Source: Planctomycetota bacterium
Lineage (GTDB): Bacteria > Planctomycetota > UBA1135 > UBA2386
Direction: 5' to 3'
Assembly: GCA_014192625.1 (NCBI GenBank)
Contig: BJHM01000032.1
Span: 1 to 43,904, forward strand
DNA length: 43,904 nucleotides
Positions 26,042 through 34,166 of the stretch are shown here, piece after piece. The notes beneath the pieces were generated by a model. It did not search any database and was not told the origin of the DNA. It worked only from the letters and a program-made list of their open reading frames with translations. The number at the start of each line of letters is the position of its first letter. Position 1 is the stretch's first letter. The translations under genes and the position numbers were made by a program.

Positions 26042-27378
26042 GCTACTTCACCGGTCTCCCCGCCCACCTGCAATCCATCGTGCTTTTGACCGCTGCGGCC
26101 CTCTTGCTGTTGGCATTTGGCGGGCAGTTCGCACGATCCGTGCGCAAGACGCAAGTGCTTGGCATCCTAGCGTGCATTCTTGCCGCCTTGCCGGCATGGC
26201 ACAGCGATGGACTGACCGCAGTCGCAACGCTTGCACCATGCGCGCTCGCCTTGATCGCCATGCTGCTGCTGCATGAAGCAGACCTCGAGTTTTTCGAGCA
26301 CCGCTTGGACGCTGCTGGTTTAGTGCTGCTCGGCGCTGCCGGTGCAGTGGCGCTTGGCAATGCCACCGAACTGTTGTCCCTCGTGCTTGGCCTCGAGACG
26401 GTGTCGCTCGTGGTGGCGGTGCTGTGTGGACTCGCGCGTGGCAGTCGCGGCCTCGAGGCTGCGTTCAAGTTTTTTGTCTTGGCCGCCGCCAGTCTGGGTG
26501 TGCTGCTCTACGGCACGGCCTTGCACGTGTATGCGACAGGCTCGTTCAGCATCGGTGCGCAGCCATTGGCATCGCTAACGCCGGTCTATCAGGCGGCGAT
26601 CGTTCTATTGCTCCTCGGCGTAGCGTTTGAACTGGCAGTTGTGCCGCTGCACTTTGGCGCGCTCTCTGCCTACATGACGATGCCGACTGCCCTCGCTACG
26701 TTTGCCACTACCGTCGGCAAGGTCGGCGCCTTGGTGGCGCTCTTGCGGCTCGGCAGTCAACTCGATCAAGCGGTAGCTGGCCCGGTGTTACTGGCGCTCG
26801 GTACTGGTTCGATTTTGTGGTCGCTGCTTGGTGGACTCGCCCAAACGGATCTGCGCGGCCTGCTCGCGTATTCTGCGATTGGTCATGCGGGCTTTTTGGC
26901 GATCGCGGTTGGCTGCGGCCCAGCAGGCAAAAGCGCCGCACTCTTTTACTTGGTGACCTACGCGGCATCTTCCGCACTGACCTACGCGGGGCTCGGCTGC
27001 CGCGGCACGAAACCCATACCGCTCGATAGTTTGCGAACCAACCCACTTTCCCCCGGCCGCGCCATCGCCGTGGTAGCTGGCTTGTTGTCGCTTGGCGGCC
27101 TGCCGCCAAGCCCAGGTTTGTGGGCCAAGATCGGGGTGTTGGTCCCAGCATGGCAGCACGGGGGCCCCTTGGTGGCCTGCATCGCCACCCTCGGCGGCGT
27201 CCTCGGGGCGCTCTACTACCTGCGCCCGGTGCCAGACCTGCTTTCGTCTTTGCGGCGCACCGAGGCAACGAGTCCGATGCTGTCCATCGGGGCATTGCTG
27301 ATCTGTGCAGTCCTGTTGGTGCTGTTCACGATTCTGCCTTGGATGAGCTCCAGCCTGCTGGACTTGGCTCCCCGCTAG
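26038..27378 (+). CDS. nuoN: NADH-quinone oxidoreductase subunit N, with altered channel residues
   Basis: A 446-residue antiporter-like membrane subunit, slightly short for NuoN (about 480). It is NuoN rather than NuoM from LLSLVLGLETVSLVVAVLCG, EAAFKFFVLAAASLGVLLYG and the C-terminal LLSLGGLPPSPGLWAKIGVL. The TM5 Glu (E120), TM8 Lys (K228) and TM12 Lys (K364) are kept. The TM7 Lys of the [17 protein letters not shown] block is Glu198 here (VAFELAVVPLHF), and the following WTPDVYxGAP motif has become GALSAYMTMP. The start overlaps nuoL (ATGA), leaving no room for nuoM. It ends the operon; a weak GGCT/AGCC stem with a C(T)7 run just past the stop (27366-27392) could be a terminator. Confidence 0.9.
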   Translation: MSYFTGLPAHLQSIVLLTAAALLLLAFGGQFARSVRKTQVLGILACILAALPAWHSDGLTAVATLAPCALALIAMLLLHEADLEFFEHRLDAAGLVLLGAAGAVALGNATELLSLVLGLETVSLVVAVLCGLARGSRGLEAAFKFFVLAAASLGVLLYGTALHVYATGSFSIGAQPLASLTPVYQAAIVLLLLGVAFELAVVPLHFGALSAYMTMPTALATFATTVGKVGALVALLRLGSQLDQAVAGPVLLALGTGSILWSLLGGLAQTDLRGLLAYSAIGHAGFLAIAVGCGPAGKSAALFYLVTYAASSALTYAGLGCRGTKPIPLDSLRTNPLSPGRAIAVVAGLLSLGGLPPSPGLWAKIGVLVPAWQHGGPLVACIATLGGVLGALYYLRPVPDLLSSLRRTEATSPMLSIGALLICAVLLVLFTILPWMSSSLLDLAPR

Positions 27379-27517
27379 CAAAGCCCTTTTTTTAAAGCCC
27401 CGTAATCCAGCGCAGCAGTTTCACTCGGGCCAGCGAACCTTGCCATCGTGAAGCGCGTTGCTTGCATCTGTCGCGCAGTCGCAGAATCGCGATCGCACAC
27501 AACTGCTGAAAAATAAA

Positions 27518-27581
27518 GTTCCGGCTGATGCAGACTTGCGCCTCATCGTTTAGAAAGTTGCGCCCCTCTCTCAGCCGGAAC
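27518..27581. promoter_or_regulatory. 11-bp perfect inverted repeat upstream of the TonB-like toroid gene
   Basis: GTTCCGGCTGA (27518-27528) and TCAGCCGGAAC (27571-27581) are exact reverse complements 42 nt apart, in the 261-bp gap after nuoN. Between them the heptamer TTGCGCC occurs twice (27536 and 27559). The right arm ends about 58 bp before the next start codon, so it could be an operator pair or a 5'-leader hairpin. Function is inferred from position only. Confidence 0.45.
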
Positions 27582-27639
27582 CCCGAACTCAGCGGTGTGT
27601 GCGTGGCATGCGCAATCAACATCGTCGAGGAACCCTGTG

Positions 27640-29217
27640 ATGAACGATCCCGCAGAACCGTCGGTCAAAGAGTCTTTGCATACCGAGGAAACGCTCGGCA
27701 GCAAAGCTGTCAAAGGCACCCCATGGGCACTCATCTCGATCATGATTCACGTGGTTGGGATCGCGATTGCCGCCTTGTGGGTGTTGACCAAGGAATACGA
27801 AACCAAGGAAGACACGGACACTGCGATGCGGGTCGCCGCACCGATCGAACAGATCGAAGAGATCAAGCCACCTGAGATCGTCGACCGCGAGCAACTGCCC
27901 AAGCTGGAGGACCAGGACATCCAGCCTTCAGACCTCACCGAGTTCAATCAGGAGGCAGAAGATAATCCTGAGAATGGTGACCCGACCAATCAGGAAAGCG
28001 ATCTGACGAACCTGCCCGCCGGCGACACGACTGGCGGCACCGCGATCGGCATGAACGGCCCAGGCCACTTCGGCATCGCGCCTTCGTCAGTTGGTGGCAA
28101 AAACCTCGGCGGCGGTAAATACGGCAGCCGATTTGGCAACGGCAAAGGCCCTGGCGGTGCTGGCGGTCAGACCAACAAAGCGATTGTTGCTGGCCTCGAA
28201 TGGCTGCGTAAGCATCAGGATGAAGACGGTCACTGGGATACCGCCAACTTCATGAAGCACGATGAAGGCGCACCTTGCGATGGCCCAGGCAACAGTGGCC
28301 ACGACGTAGGCATCACCGGCCTTGCCCTTTTGGCGTTCCTCGGCAACGGCAACACTTTGAAGCTAGGCCCCTATCGCAAGGTGGTCCGACAAGGCGTCAA
28401 GTGGTTGCAAGAACAGCAGCGTGAGGACGGCCTAATCGGTATGCCGTCGACCCAGACCTATCTGTATTCGCACGCCATCGCCACGCTGGCGGTCTGCGAG
28501 TCCTATGGCTTGTCGGATAACTACCGGCCGCTGAAGAGCGTCGCGCAAAAAGCCCTCAACTACATCGCGCAGGCTCGCAATACCTACGGCGTGTGGCGCT
28601 ACCAACCAAAGGACAACGACAATGACACGTCGATCTCCGGTTGGATGATTCAGGCACTGCTCTCCGGCAAGGAATTCAAGCTGGCGGTCGACGACAGTGC
28701 GTTCAGCGCCGCCAAGCTTTGGTTTGATAGCGTTACCGATCCGGTGACCGGCTCGTCGGGCTACCAGAAGCGCGGCGAAGGCAGTTCGCGGCCAGTTGAG
28801 TTGGTCGATAAGTTTCCGGCAGCCAAAACTGAGTCCCTCACCGCCGTTGTGCTGCTCTGCCGCTGCCTGATGCACGAGTCGCCCAAAGAGTCTCCGACGA
28901 TGGACAAGGCGACCGACACCATCATGAAGAAGACGCCGATCTGGAACACCACGGACGGCAGCATCGACATGTATTATTGGTACTACGGTTCCTACGCGAT
29001 GTTCCAAATGGGCGGCAAGCATTGGGATTCGTGGTCCAAGAAAATGACCGACGCGGTGTTGAAGACCCAGCGCGGCCAGAGTGACGGCAACTTCCACGGC
29101 TCATGGGATGCTGCCGACCCTTGGGGGCAAGATGGCGGCCGCATTTATTCGACAGCGATCATGGTGCTCTGTCTCGAAGCCTACTTCCGCTACGGCCGGG
29201 TGCTCGGCGCACGTTGA
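27640..29217 (+). CDS. TonB-like membrane anchor fused to an alpha/alpha-toroid (prenyltransferase/squalene cyclase-like) domain
   Basis: A 525-residue protein. After a short cytoplasmic N-terminus, one membrane helix (about 29-50) contains SIMIH, an SxxxH motif (S33, H37) like the one through which TonB engages ExbB/ExbD. An acidic, Pro-containing linker follows (about 65-130), then a Gly/Asn-rich stretch (about 130-175) and a toroid domain with repeats such as GLEWLRKHQDEDGHWD and GVKWLQEQQREDGLIG. Toroids of this superfamily include terpene cyclases, prenyltransferases and thioester-protein folds; I see no DxDD cyclase motif, so a binding or scaffold role is more likely. The ATG at 27640 has GAGGAA about 10 nt upstream. 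It heads a cluster containing exbB and two exbD genes. Location: inner-membrane anchor, periplasmic body. Confidence 0.85.
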   Translation: MNDPAEPSVKESLHTEETLGSKAVKGTPWALISIMIHVVGIAIAALWVLTKEYETKEDTDTAMRVAAPIEQIEEIKPPEIVDREQLPKLEDQDIQPSDLTEFNQEAEDNPENGDPTNQESDLTNLPAGDTTGGTAIGMNGPGHFGIAPSSVGGKNLGGGKYGSRFGNGKGPGGAGGQTNKAIVAGLEWLRKHQDEDGHWDTANFMKHDEGAPCDGPGNSGHDVGITGLALLAFLGNGNTLKLGPYRKVVRQGVKWLQEQQREDGLIGMPSTQTYLYSHAIATLAVCESYGLSDNYRPLKSVAQKALNYIAQARNTYGVWRYQPKDNDNDTSISGWMIQALLSGKEFKLAVDDSAFSAAKLWFDSVTDPVTGSSGYQKRGEGSSRPVELVDKFPAAKTESLTAVVLLCRCLMHESPKESPTMDKATDTIMKKTPIWNTTDGSIDMYYWYYGSYAMFQMGGKHWDSWSKKMTDAVLKTQRGQSDGNFHGSWDAADPWGQDGGRIYSTAIMVLCLEAYFRYGRVLGAR

Positions 29218-29285
29218 TTTCATCCATCCCGCGAGTTGTCGGCTGGCCGCGACCGCAGTCCTCACGAAGCCATTTCAAACCTGTT

Positions 29286-32132
29286 GTGAAGCAACTCCTC
29301 TCGCTTTTGTTGATCTCGCTCTGCGCTGGAACCGCGCTCGCGCAGAGCCCGGCAGTGCTGTCGAAGAGCAACACGGACTTCATGCGTGGCCTGATAAACT
29401 ATCGCTACTACGACCTTGCGGAAGGCCTGGCAAAGTCGATTGGCACCTCGTCACTCGCGGATGTCGAAAAGTCGAACATTGCGATCTTGGCATCGGATTT
29501 GGCGCGCGTAAAGCAGCGCGTCGAGGGCAATGCTGCGGGCGAAAAGGACGCGATCATTGCGGCCATCAAGCTGCGTGAAGCCTCGATTGAAAAGGCTCCA
29601 GAAGCCGCTGACTCGGATCAACTGCGCGCCGAAGTGACCGATCAATACGGCAACCTCGCCAACGCCTACAAAGACACCCTCGCAGAAGAGAAAGATCCAA
29701 AAAAGCAAGCCGACCTGCGCAAGGAAGGTGACGCGCTATTCGATATTGCGATCAAGGCAATGGCAGCGCAAAAGACCTTGACTGAAGGCAAGCGCGTGGA
29801 AAGCCAGCCGGAGACGAACATCCCCTTCGTCATCGCCTTCTTCAATCTCGGCCGCTTGCGCTACTACCGCTCGCTTTTGTTCGCGCCCGATTCGCTCGAA
29901 GGCAAGCACGCGAACGAGCAGGCGCTGGAGTCACTCGACGAGTTTGATCTCGAGTTTGGCGATCTGCTGGTTGCGTTTGAGGCCAAGTTGATCGTCTCGT
30001 TGTGCCACAAGCAGCTCGGCAAAACCGAGGACGCCATCGCGGCTGTGGATGAAGCGATCGCGCTGCGAACTCGCGTCGACCAAGACAGCAAAGGCGTCTA
30101 CAAGGTTGAAGGTGATGCCGCGAGCGTCATCTCAAAGGCCTTCGCGCAAAAACTGTCATTGCTGAAAGACGTGGACGCGGATGAGCAGCGCTGGGACAAG
30201 ATCCTCGCCTCGGCAAAGGATTACTTCGCCACGATCCCAAACCCCTTGCGCGCAGAAATGGGACTCGCCGTGTTGGCGGCCGCGACCGAGGCGCACTTGA
30301 TGAAGGGCGAGACTGCGGAAGCGAAGTCCGGCTCCGAAAAACTGATCGAGGAGGATCCAAAAGGTCGCTGGGGTTATCGCGGCCAACAGATGCTGGCGGA
30401 GCTTGCCACGGGCGGCGGCAATGCTGGGGCATCTGGCAAGAGTGGTGTCGATATGACCCAACTGATCGGTATCGCCAATAGCCTTGCCGCATCAGGCGAG
30501 TCAGAGAAGGCGTTGTCCATGTGCCGCGAAATCGTGCGCCGCACCAGTGGCCCCGATGAAGCGAAGTTTGCTGCCGAGGCGATGATGGTCACCGGAGTGA
30601 TCTTCGCGCAACGCAAGTGGTTTGAGGAAGCGAGCCTCGCCTATGAGTCGGTCTACAAGCGACACGCCAAGAGCACGTTCGCGCCGGAAGCCGTTTGGCG
30701 GGCACTCAACTGCTACATCGAACTGAACGGCGAGCTGCCTCTCCCCTACTGGAAGCGCCTGATCGACGAGCGCTCCAAGCTCTTGCGCGAGACCTACGCA
30801 GACAACGCACATGTGCCCGACTTGCAGTTGATCGAGGCGCAGCAGCTGGAAAAGGCGAGCAAGTTTGACAAGGCTGCTGAGGCTTATGAAAAAATCCCGG
30901 CGGATTCGACGGTCGCTCTGCAAGCCCGCTTTGGTGCTGCCAATTGTTACCTAAAACTAGGTCGCAAAAGTGAAGTCGCCAAGCAAGCCGCTGAAGCAAA
31001 AGTCTTGATCGAAAAAGCCAAGACGAGCTTCCGCGTACTGGTCGGTGAAATCGACAAGTCGAAAACGACGACCACCGAAGCCAAAATGAAGGCGCGTATC
31101 ACGGACATGGACTTCCGAGTCCGCGTCGCCTTGGCGAACCTCTACTTGCAGGAAAAACCGCCGCAGGCAGCTGAGGTTGAATCCTTGTTGAAGGGCATTC
31201 AGTTGAAGGATGATGATCCCAACAACTCAGTGATCTGGGCGCTTCGGATCGGCGCGCTCGCTTCGCAGGACCGGCTTGACGATGCCGTTTCGATGTTTGA
31301 TGCCGCGCTGCAGAACCTCGCAAAGCAGGGCGGCGGCAATCAGCGTCCGTTGTCGTCCATCGCCGGCACCATCGCACAAAAACTCGACGAGCGCGCTGCC
31401 GCGGCGTCTAAGGGCGGCCTCCGCTCCCAGGCAAACGACAATTGGCGGCGCGCCGTGAGTTACTACCTTCGCTCTGCAGAGCGAGCGACCAACAGTGACG
31501 ACGCGATTCAAATCGCCGATCGCCTGTTCGTCATCGGGCTGAAGCTCAACGGCATTGAAGACAAGGTCGAAGCCTTCTACGAGGTCCCCGATCTCAAGCT
31601 CACGGACATCGCGACGTTTGAGCAGGCGGTTGAGCTTTACGACAAGTTGCTGCAAGCGGGTGCAACGAACTACCGGATCAAGTTGGCGCGAGGTCGGGCG
31701 CTGGGGTTTTTGAAGCGTTGGTCAGAATGCGTCGCGATGCTGAGTGACTGCATCGCCGAGATGAAACTGGTCGATGCCAAGGGCCGCCTGAATCAGCAGG
31801 TCTGGACCCAGAAGTCCGAGCTAATCAGCAGCTACTTGGAGCTTGGCTTTGCGATGCGCAACAACGGCGTCGAGGCGAGCGACAAAGCCCTGCTGGCGCG
31901 CGCCAGCGACGTGTTCGATCGCGTGTTCGTCGGCATGGCCAAAGACAGCAAGCCTTGGTGGTTTGCCCAATTCGGCCAGCTACGCACACTGATCGATCGC
32001 GGCGTCTACAACGAGGCCGACGTCATGATGCGCAATCTGGACCGTAGCAGTCCGGACTACGACAACGACCGTTTCAAGCTGAAGCTCAAGTTCGCGCAGT
32101 TGAAGTTAGAGATCAAGGCGCCCAAGAAGTGA
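29286..32132 (+). CDS. Large secreted TPR-repeat protein
   Basis: A 948-residue protein with a signal peptide (KQLLSLLLISLCAGTALAQS; cleavage near ALA-QS). The mature part is almost entirely alpha-helical with many degenerate tetratricopeptide repeats, for example FDKAAEAYEKIPADSTVALQ and ARFGAANCYLKLGRKSEVAK, plus charged coiled-coil-like stretches. It probably acts in the periplasm as a protein-protein scaffold. The GTG at 29286 is chosen because it begins the signal peptide exactly; no ATG is available nearby. It lies 68 bp after the toroid gene, and its stop overlaps a possible GTG start of the next gene, so it belongs to the same operon. No catalytic motif is visible. Confidence 0.85.
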   Translation: MKQLLSLLLISLCAGTALAQSPAVLSKSNTDFMRGLINYRYYDLAEGLAKSIGTSSLADVEKSNIAILASDLARVKQRVEGNAAGEKDAIIAAIKLREASIEKAPEAADSDQLRAEVTDQYGNLANAYKDTLAEEKDPKKQADLRKEGDALFDIAIKAMAAQKTLTEGKRVESQPETNIPFVIAFFNLGRLRYYRSLLFAPDSLEGKHANEQALESLDEFDLEFGDLLVAFEAKLIVSLCHKQLGKTEDAIAAVDEAIALRTRVDQDSKGVYKVEGDAASVISKAFAQKLSLLKDVDADEQRWDKILASAKDYFATIPNPLRAEMGLAVLAAATEAHLMKGETAEAKSGSEKLIEEDPKGRWGYRGQQMLAELATGGGNAGASGKSGVDMTQLIGIANSLAASGESEKALSMCREIVRRTSGPDEAKFAAEAMMVTGVIFAQRKWFEEASLAYESVYKRHAKSTFAPEAVWRALNCYIELNGELPLPYWKRLIDERSKLLRETYADNAHVPDLQLIEAQQLEKASKFDKAAEAYEKIPADSTVALQARFGAANCYLKLGRKSEVAKQAAEAKVLIEKAKTSFRVLVGEIDKSKTTTTEAKMKARITDMDFRVRVALANLYLQEKPPQAAEVESLLKGIQLKDDDPNNSVIWALRIGALASQDRLDDAVSMFDAALQNLAKQGGGNQRPLSSIAGTIAQKLDERAAAASKGGLRSQANDNWRRAVSYYLRSAERATNSDDAIQIADRLFVIGLKLNGIEDKVEAFYEVPDLKLTDIATFEQAVELYDKLLQAGATNYRIKLARGRALGFLKRWSECVAMLSDCIAEMKLVDAKGRLNQQVWTQKSELISSYLELGFAMRNNGVEASDKALLARASDVFDRVFVGMAKDSKPWWFAQFGQLRTLIDRGVYNEADVMMRNLDRSSPDYDNDRFKLKLKFAQLKLEIKAPKK

Positions 32133-32194
32133 CGAGCAGATCGTCAACCATGTCCCTCACCTTCCCCAGAATTTTTCCGCACGCCCGTTCGGCC

Positions 32195-33280
32195 ATGAAG
32201 ATGACCCGCCTCCTCCCACTGCTGTTGTCCCTCTGCTTCGCGGCCTCAGCAGTAGCTCAGCAGGACATTGTCCGCTTGCGCAATGGCAACACCGACTCCG
32301 GCACGATTGAGTCGGAGGACTATCAGGTCCTGTCACTCAAATCGACCAAGGACAAGAAGATCAACCGTCACTCTTGGGACGATATCGTCGAGGTCACCTA
32401 CGGCAACTCCGTCGAGTACCTTGCGGCAATCAAAATGGTGAACGGTGGCAACGCATCCGGCGGCGCTGCCAAGCTCCTACAACTCGCCGCCGGCGAAAAA
32501 CTGCGCAAGGATCTAAAGCCGAATGCCCTGTTCTTTGCGGCAGCAGCATTGCAGCGCGCCGGCAACCTGAAGGACGCCATCACCAACTACAACGAACTTG
32601 TGAAGGCCTATCCGAAGAACTCGCACTTGCGAAACGCCGCCAAGGGTGTCGTCGACTGCCGGATTGCCAGCGGTGAGGCGGAAATGGGCTTGACCGACCT
32701 GCAAGCAATCCAAAAAACCGCCAAAGACGCGGGCGTTGACGACTTGTATCTCGGCACCTTCGAGGTGTTCGCTGGCCGCCTCCTCGAGGCGCAAAAGAAG
32801 ATGGTTGAGGCCAAGCTCAAGTTCGAATTGGTAGCCGCCAATCGTGGCATCTCGCCAGCGCTCACTGCCGAGGCCAAACTCGGCATCGCACGCTGCAGCC
32901 AAGCAGAAGGCCAACCGGCCAAGGCCTTGGAGATCTATAAGCAGATGATCGACCAGCCCCTCGGCAACGAAGTGCTGGCAGGCGCTTGGAATGGCATGGG
33001 CGACATCGCCCGCGACGAGGCCAGCAAGGCCAAGAACGCGGACAAGATGATCGACGCGCTCTACATGTATCTCCGCGGCGTCGTCGAATTTGCGCCAGCA
33101 CCTGGCGAAGGCACTGCCGAATTTGAACGCGCCATCGCCGGCTCAGCCGCCGCATTCAAAGCCCTTTCGGAACTTGAATCTGACGCTGCAAAGAAGAAGG
33201 TTTGGGCAGACCGTTCCCGTGAACGGCTGAACCAACTGAAGAAAGAATTTCCCAACTCCGCCTACCTTCAGGGATCCTGA
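32195..33280 (+). CDS. Secreted protein with SH3-like N-terminus and TPR repeats
   Basis: A 361-residue protein with a signal peptide (MTRLLPLLLSLCFAASAVAQ). The first mature segment (about 22-80) has alternating beta-strand character (DIVRLRNGNTDSGTIESEDY, INRHSWDDIVEVTYG), like small SH3-like barrels seen before TPR arrays in planctomycete and myxobacterial proteins. Helical TPR-like repeats follow (AITNYNELVKAYPKNSHLRN, AKALEIYKQMIDQPLGNEVL). Translation could also begin at ATG 32150 or at GTG 32129, which overlaps the previous stop; 32195 gives the cleanest signal peptide. It is likely a periplasmic partner of the large TPR protein and the ExbB/ExbD motor downstream. Function unknown. Confidence 0.8.
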   Translation: MKMTRLLPLLLSLCFAASAVAQQDIVRLRNGNTDSGTIESEDYQVLSLKSTKDKKINRHSWDDIVEVTYGNSVEYLAAIKMVNGGNASGGAAKLLQLAAGEKLRKDLKPNALFFAAAALQRAGNLKDAITNYNELVKAYPKNSHLRNAAKGVVDCRIASGEAEMGLTDLQAIQKTAKDAGVDDLYLGTFEVFAGRLLEAQKKMVEAKLKFELVAANRGISPALTAEAKLGIARCSQAEGQPAKALEIYKQMIDQPLGNEVLAGAWNGMGDIARDEASKAKNADKMIDALYMYLRGVVEFAPAPGEGTAEFERAIAGSAAAFKALSELESDAAKKKVWADRSRERLNQLKKEFPNSAYLQGS

Positions 33281-33328
33281 TCTGATCCCTAGGCCCTCTC
33301 TGGACCACCATCTCTAGGAAACGACGGT

Positions 33329-34036
33329 ATGACCCCCCGCATGTCCAAGTTTGCGTTTGCTGTATTGGCGCTGTTTTTGACCAGCAGCCTGTTGTCCGCC
33401 CAAGAACATGAAGGCTCCAAGACGGCTTGGGAGCTTTTTCAGTCCACCGGTTGGGTCGGAATGTTGCTGGTCGGCGTCTCGATGCTCGGGACCTACTTCT
33501 CGATCGAGAACTTCGTCTCGATCACCCGCGAAAAACTCGCGCCACCGCAGATCGTCGATGAACTCGACCGTCTGATTCAGGAAGAAGACTATGACGGTGC
33601 CGTTGAGTTGGCGACCGAAGATGGCTCCTACCTGTCCATCCTCGTGAGTGCGGCACTCCGCATGCGCCACGCTGGCTATGAAGAAATGATCGGCTTCCTT
33701 GAGCAATCCTCGGCGGAACAGACCTTTGGTCTCAGTGTCAAGATCTCCTACATGTCGCTGCTCGGCAACATGGCTCCGCTGCTCGGTTTGTTGGGCACAG
33801 TGACCGGCATGATCACCTCGTTCCAGAAGATCGAGCAGATGGCCGCGCCAAAGCCAAAAGACTTGGCATCGGGTGTCTATGAGTCGCTCGTCAACACCAC
33901 GATGGGCTTGTTCCTCGCCATCGTCTTCTTGACCAGCTTCTTCTTCCTCAAGAACCGCGTCACGAAGCTCAGCATCTCGATCACGCTCCAGGGCGTCGAC
34001 ATGCTGAAGCATCTTGCTGGCAAGGCGGTTCACTGA
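33329..34036 (+). CDS. exbB: MotA/TolQ/ExbB proton channel protein
   Basis: A 235-residue inner-membrane protein of the ExbB/TolQ/MotA family, which uses proton flow to energise an envelope partner. It has a cleavable-looking N-terminal hydrophobic segment (FAFAVLALFLTSSLLSAQ), one helix at about 40-58 and the paired C-terminal helices. The channel motif NMAPLLGLLGTVTGMITSFQ and the second helix NTTMGLFLAIVFLTSFFF keep the conserved threonines. AGGAAACGACGGT precedes the ATG, giving a fair ribosome site. Two exbD genes follow, and a TonB-like SxxxH anchor lies upstream in the same cluster. Whether its true partner is that anchor or another protein cannot be settled from sequence. Confidence 0.93.
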   Translation: MTPRMSKFAFAVLALFLTSSLLSAQEHEGSKTAWELFQSTGWVGMLLVGVSMLGTYFSIENFVSITREKLAPPQIVDELDRLIQEEDYDGAVELATEDGSYLSILVSAALRMRHAGYEEMIGFLEQSSAEQTFGLSVKISYMSLLGNMAPLLGLLGTVTGMITSFQKIEQMAAPKPKDLASGVYESLVNTTMGLFLAIVFLTSFFFLKNRVTKLSISITLQGVDMLKHLAGKAVH

Positions 34037-34082
34037 TCTGCGGGTCACTGATTCGTTAGGCCTTAGCTAGCCGTTTTTATGG

Positions 34083-34112
34083 GTCACCGGATCGCACCAG
34101 CGCTCCGGTGAC
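34083..34112 (+). other. 9-bp hairpin between exbB and the first exbD
   Basis: GTCACCGGA (34083-34091) and TCCGGTGAC (34104-34112) form a perfect 9-bp stem with a 12-nt loop, in the 130-bp gap between exbB and exbD. No T-run follows, so it is more likely an mRNA processing or stability element than a terminator. It may set the ratio of ExbB to ExbD. Confidence 0.55.
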
Positions 34113-34166
34113 GATCAAAGTTCGCTCCGCCCGAATGATTCGCACCGACAACAGCCAGGACCTGTC

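Noticed and set aside
26038-27378. Possibility that the last nuo gene is nuoM rather than nuoN
   Set aside because: GLETVSL, the EAAFKFFVL block and the SLGGLPPSPGLWAK helix are NuoN-type; NuoM-specific patterns are not seen.
24356-27378. A frameshifted or fragmentary nuoM hidden between nuoL and nuoN
   Set aside because: The two genes overlap by four bases and both are continuous, leaving no space for nuoM remnants.
28432-29097. 221-codon minus-strand frame opposite the toroid gene
   Set aside because: It is the antisense of a clearly coding, homologous gene; the composition (His/Arg/Val-rich) follows from the opposite strand and it resembles no protein.
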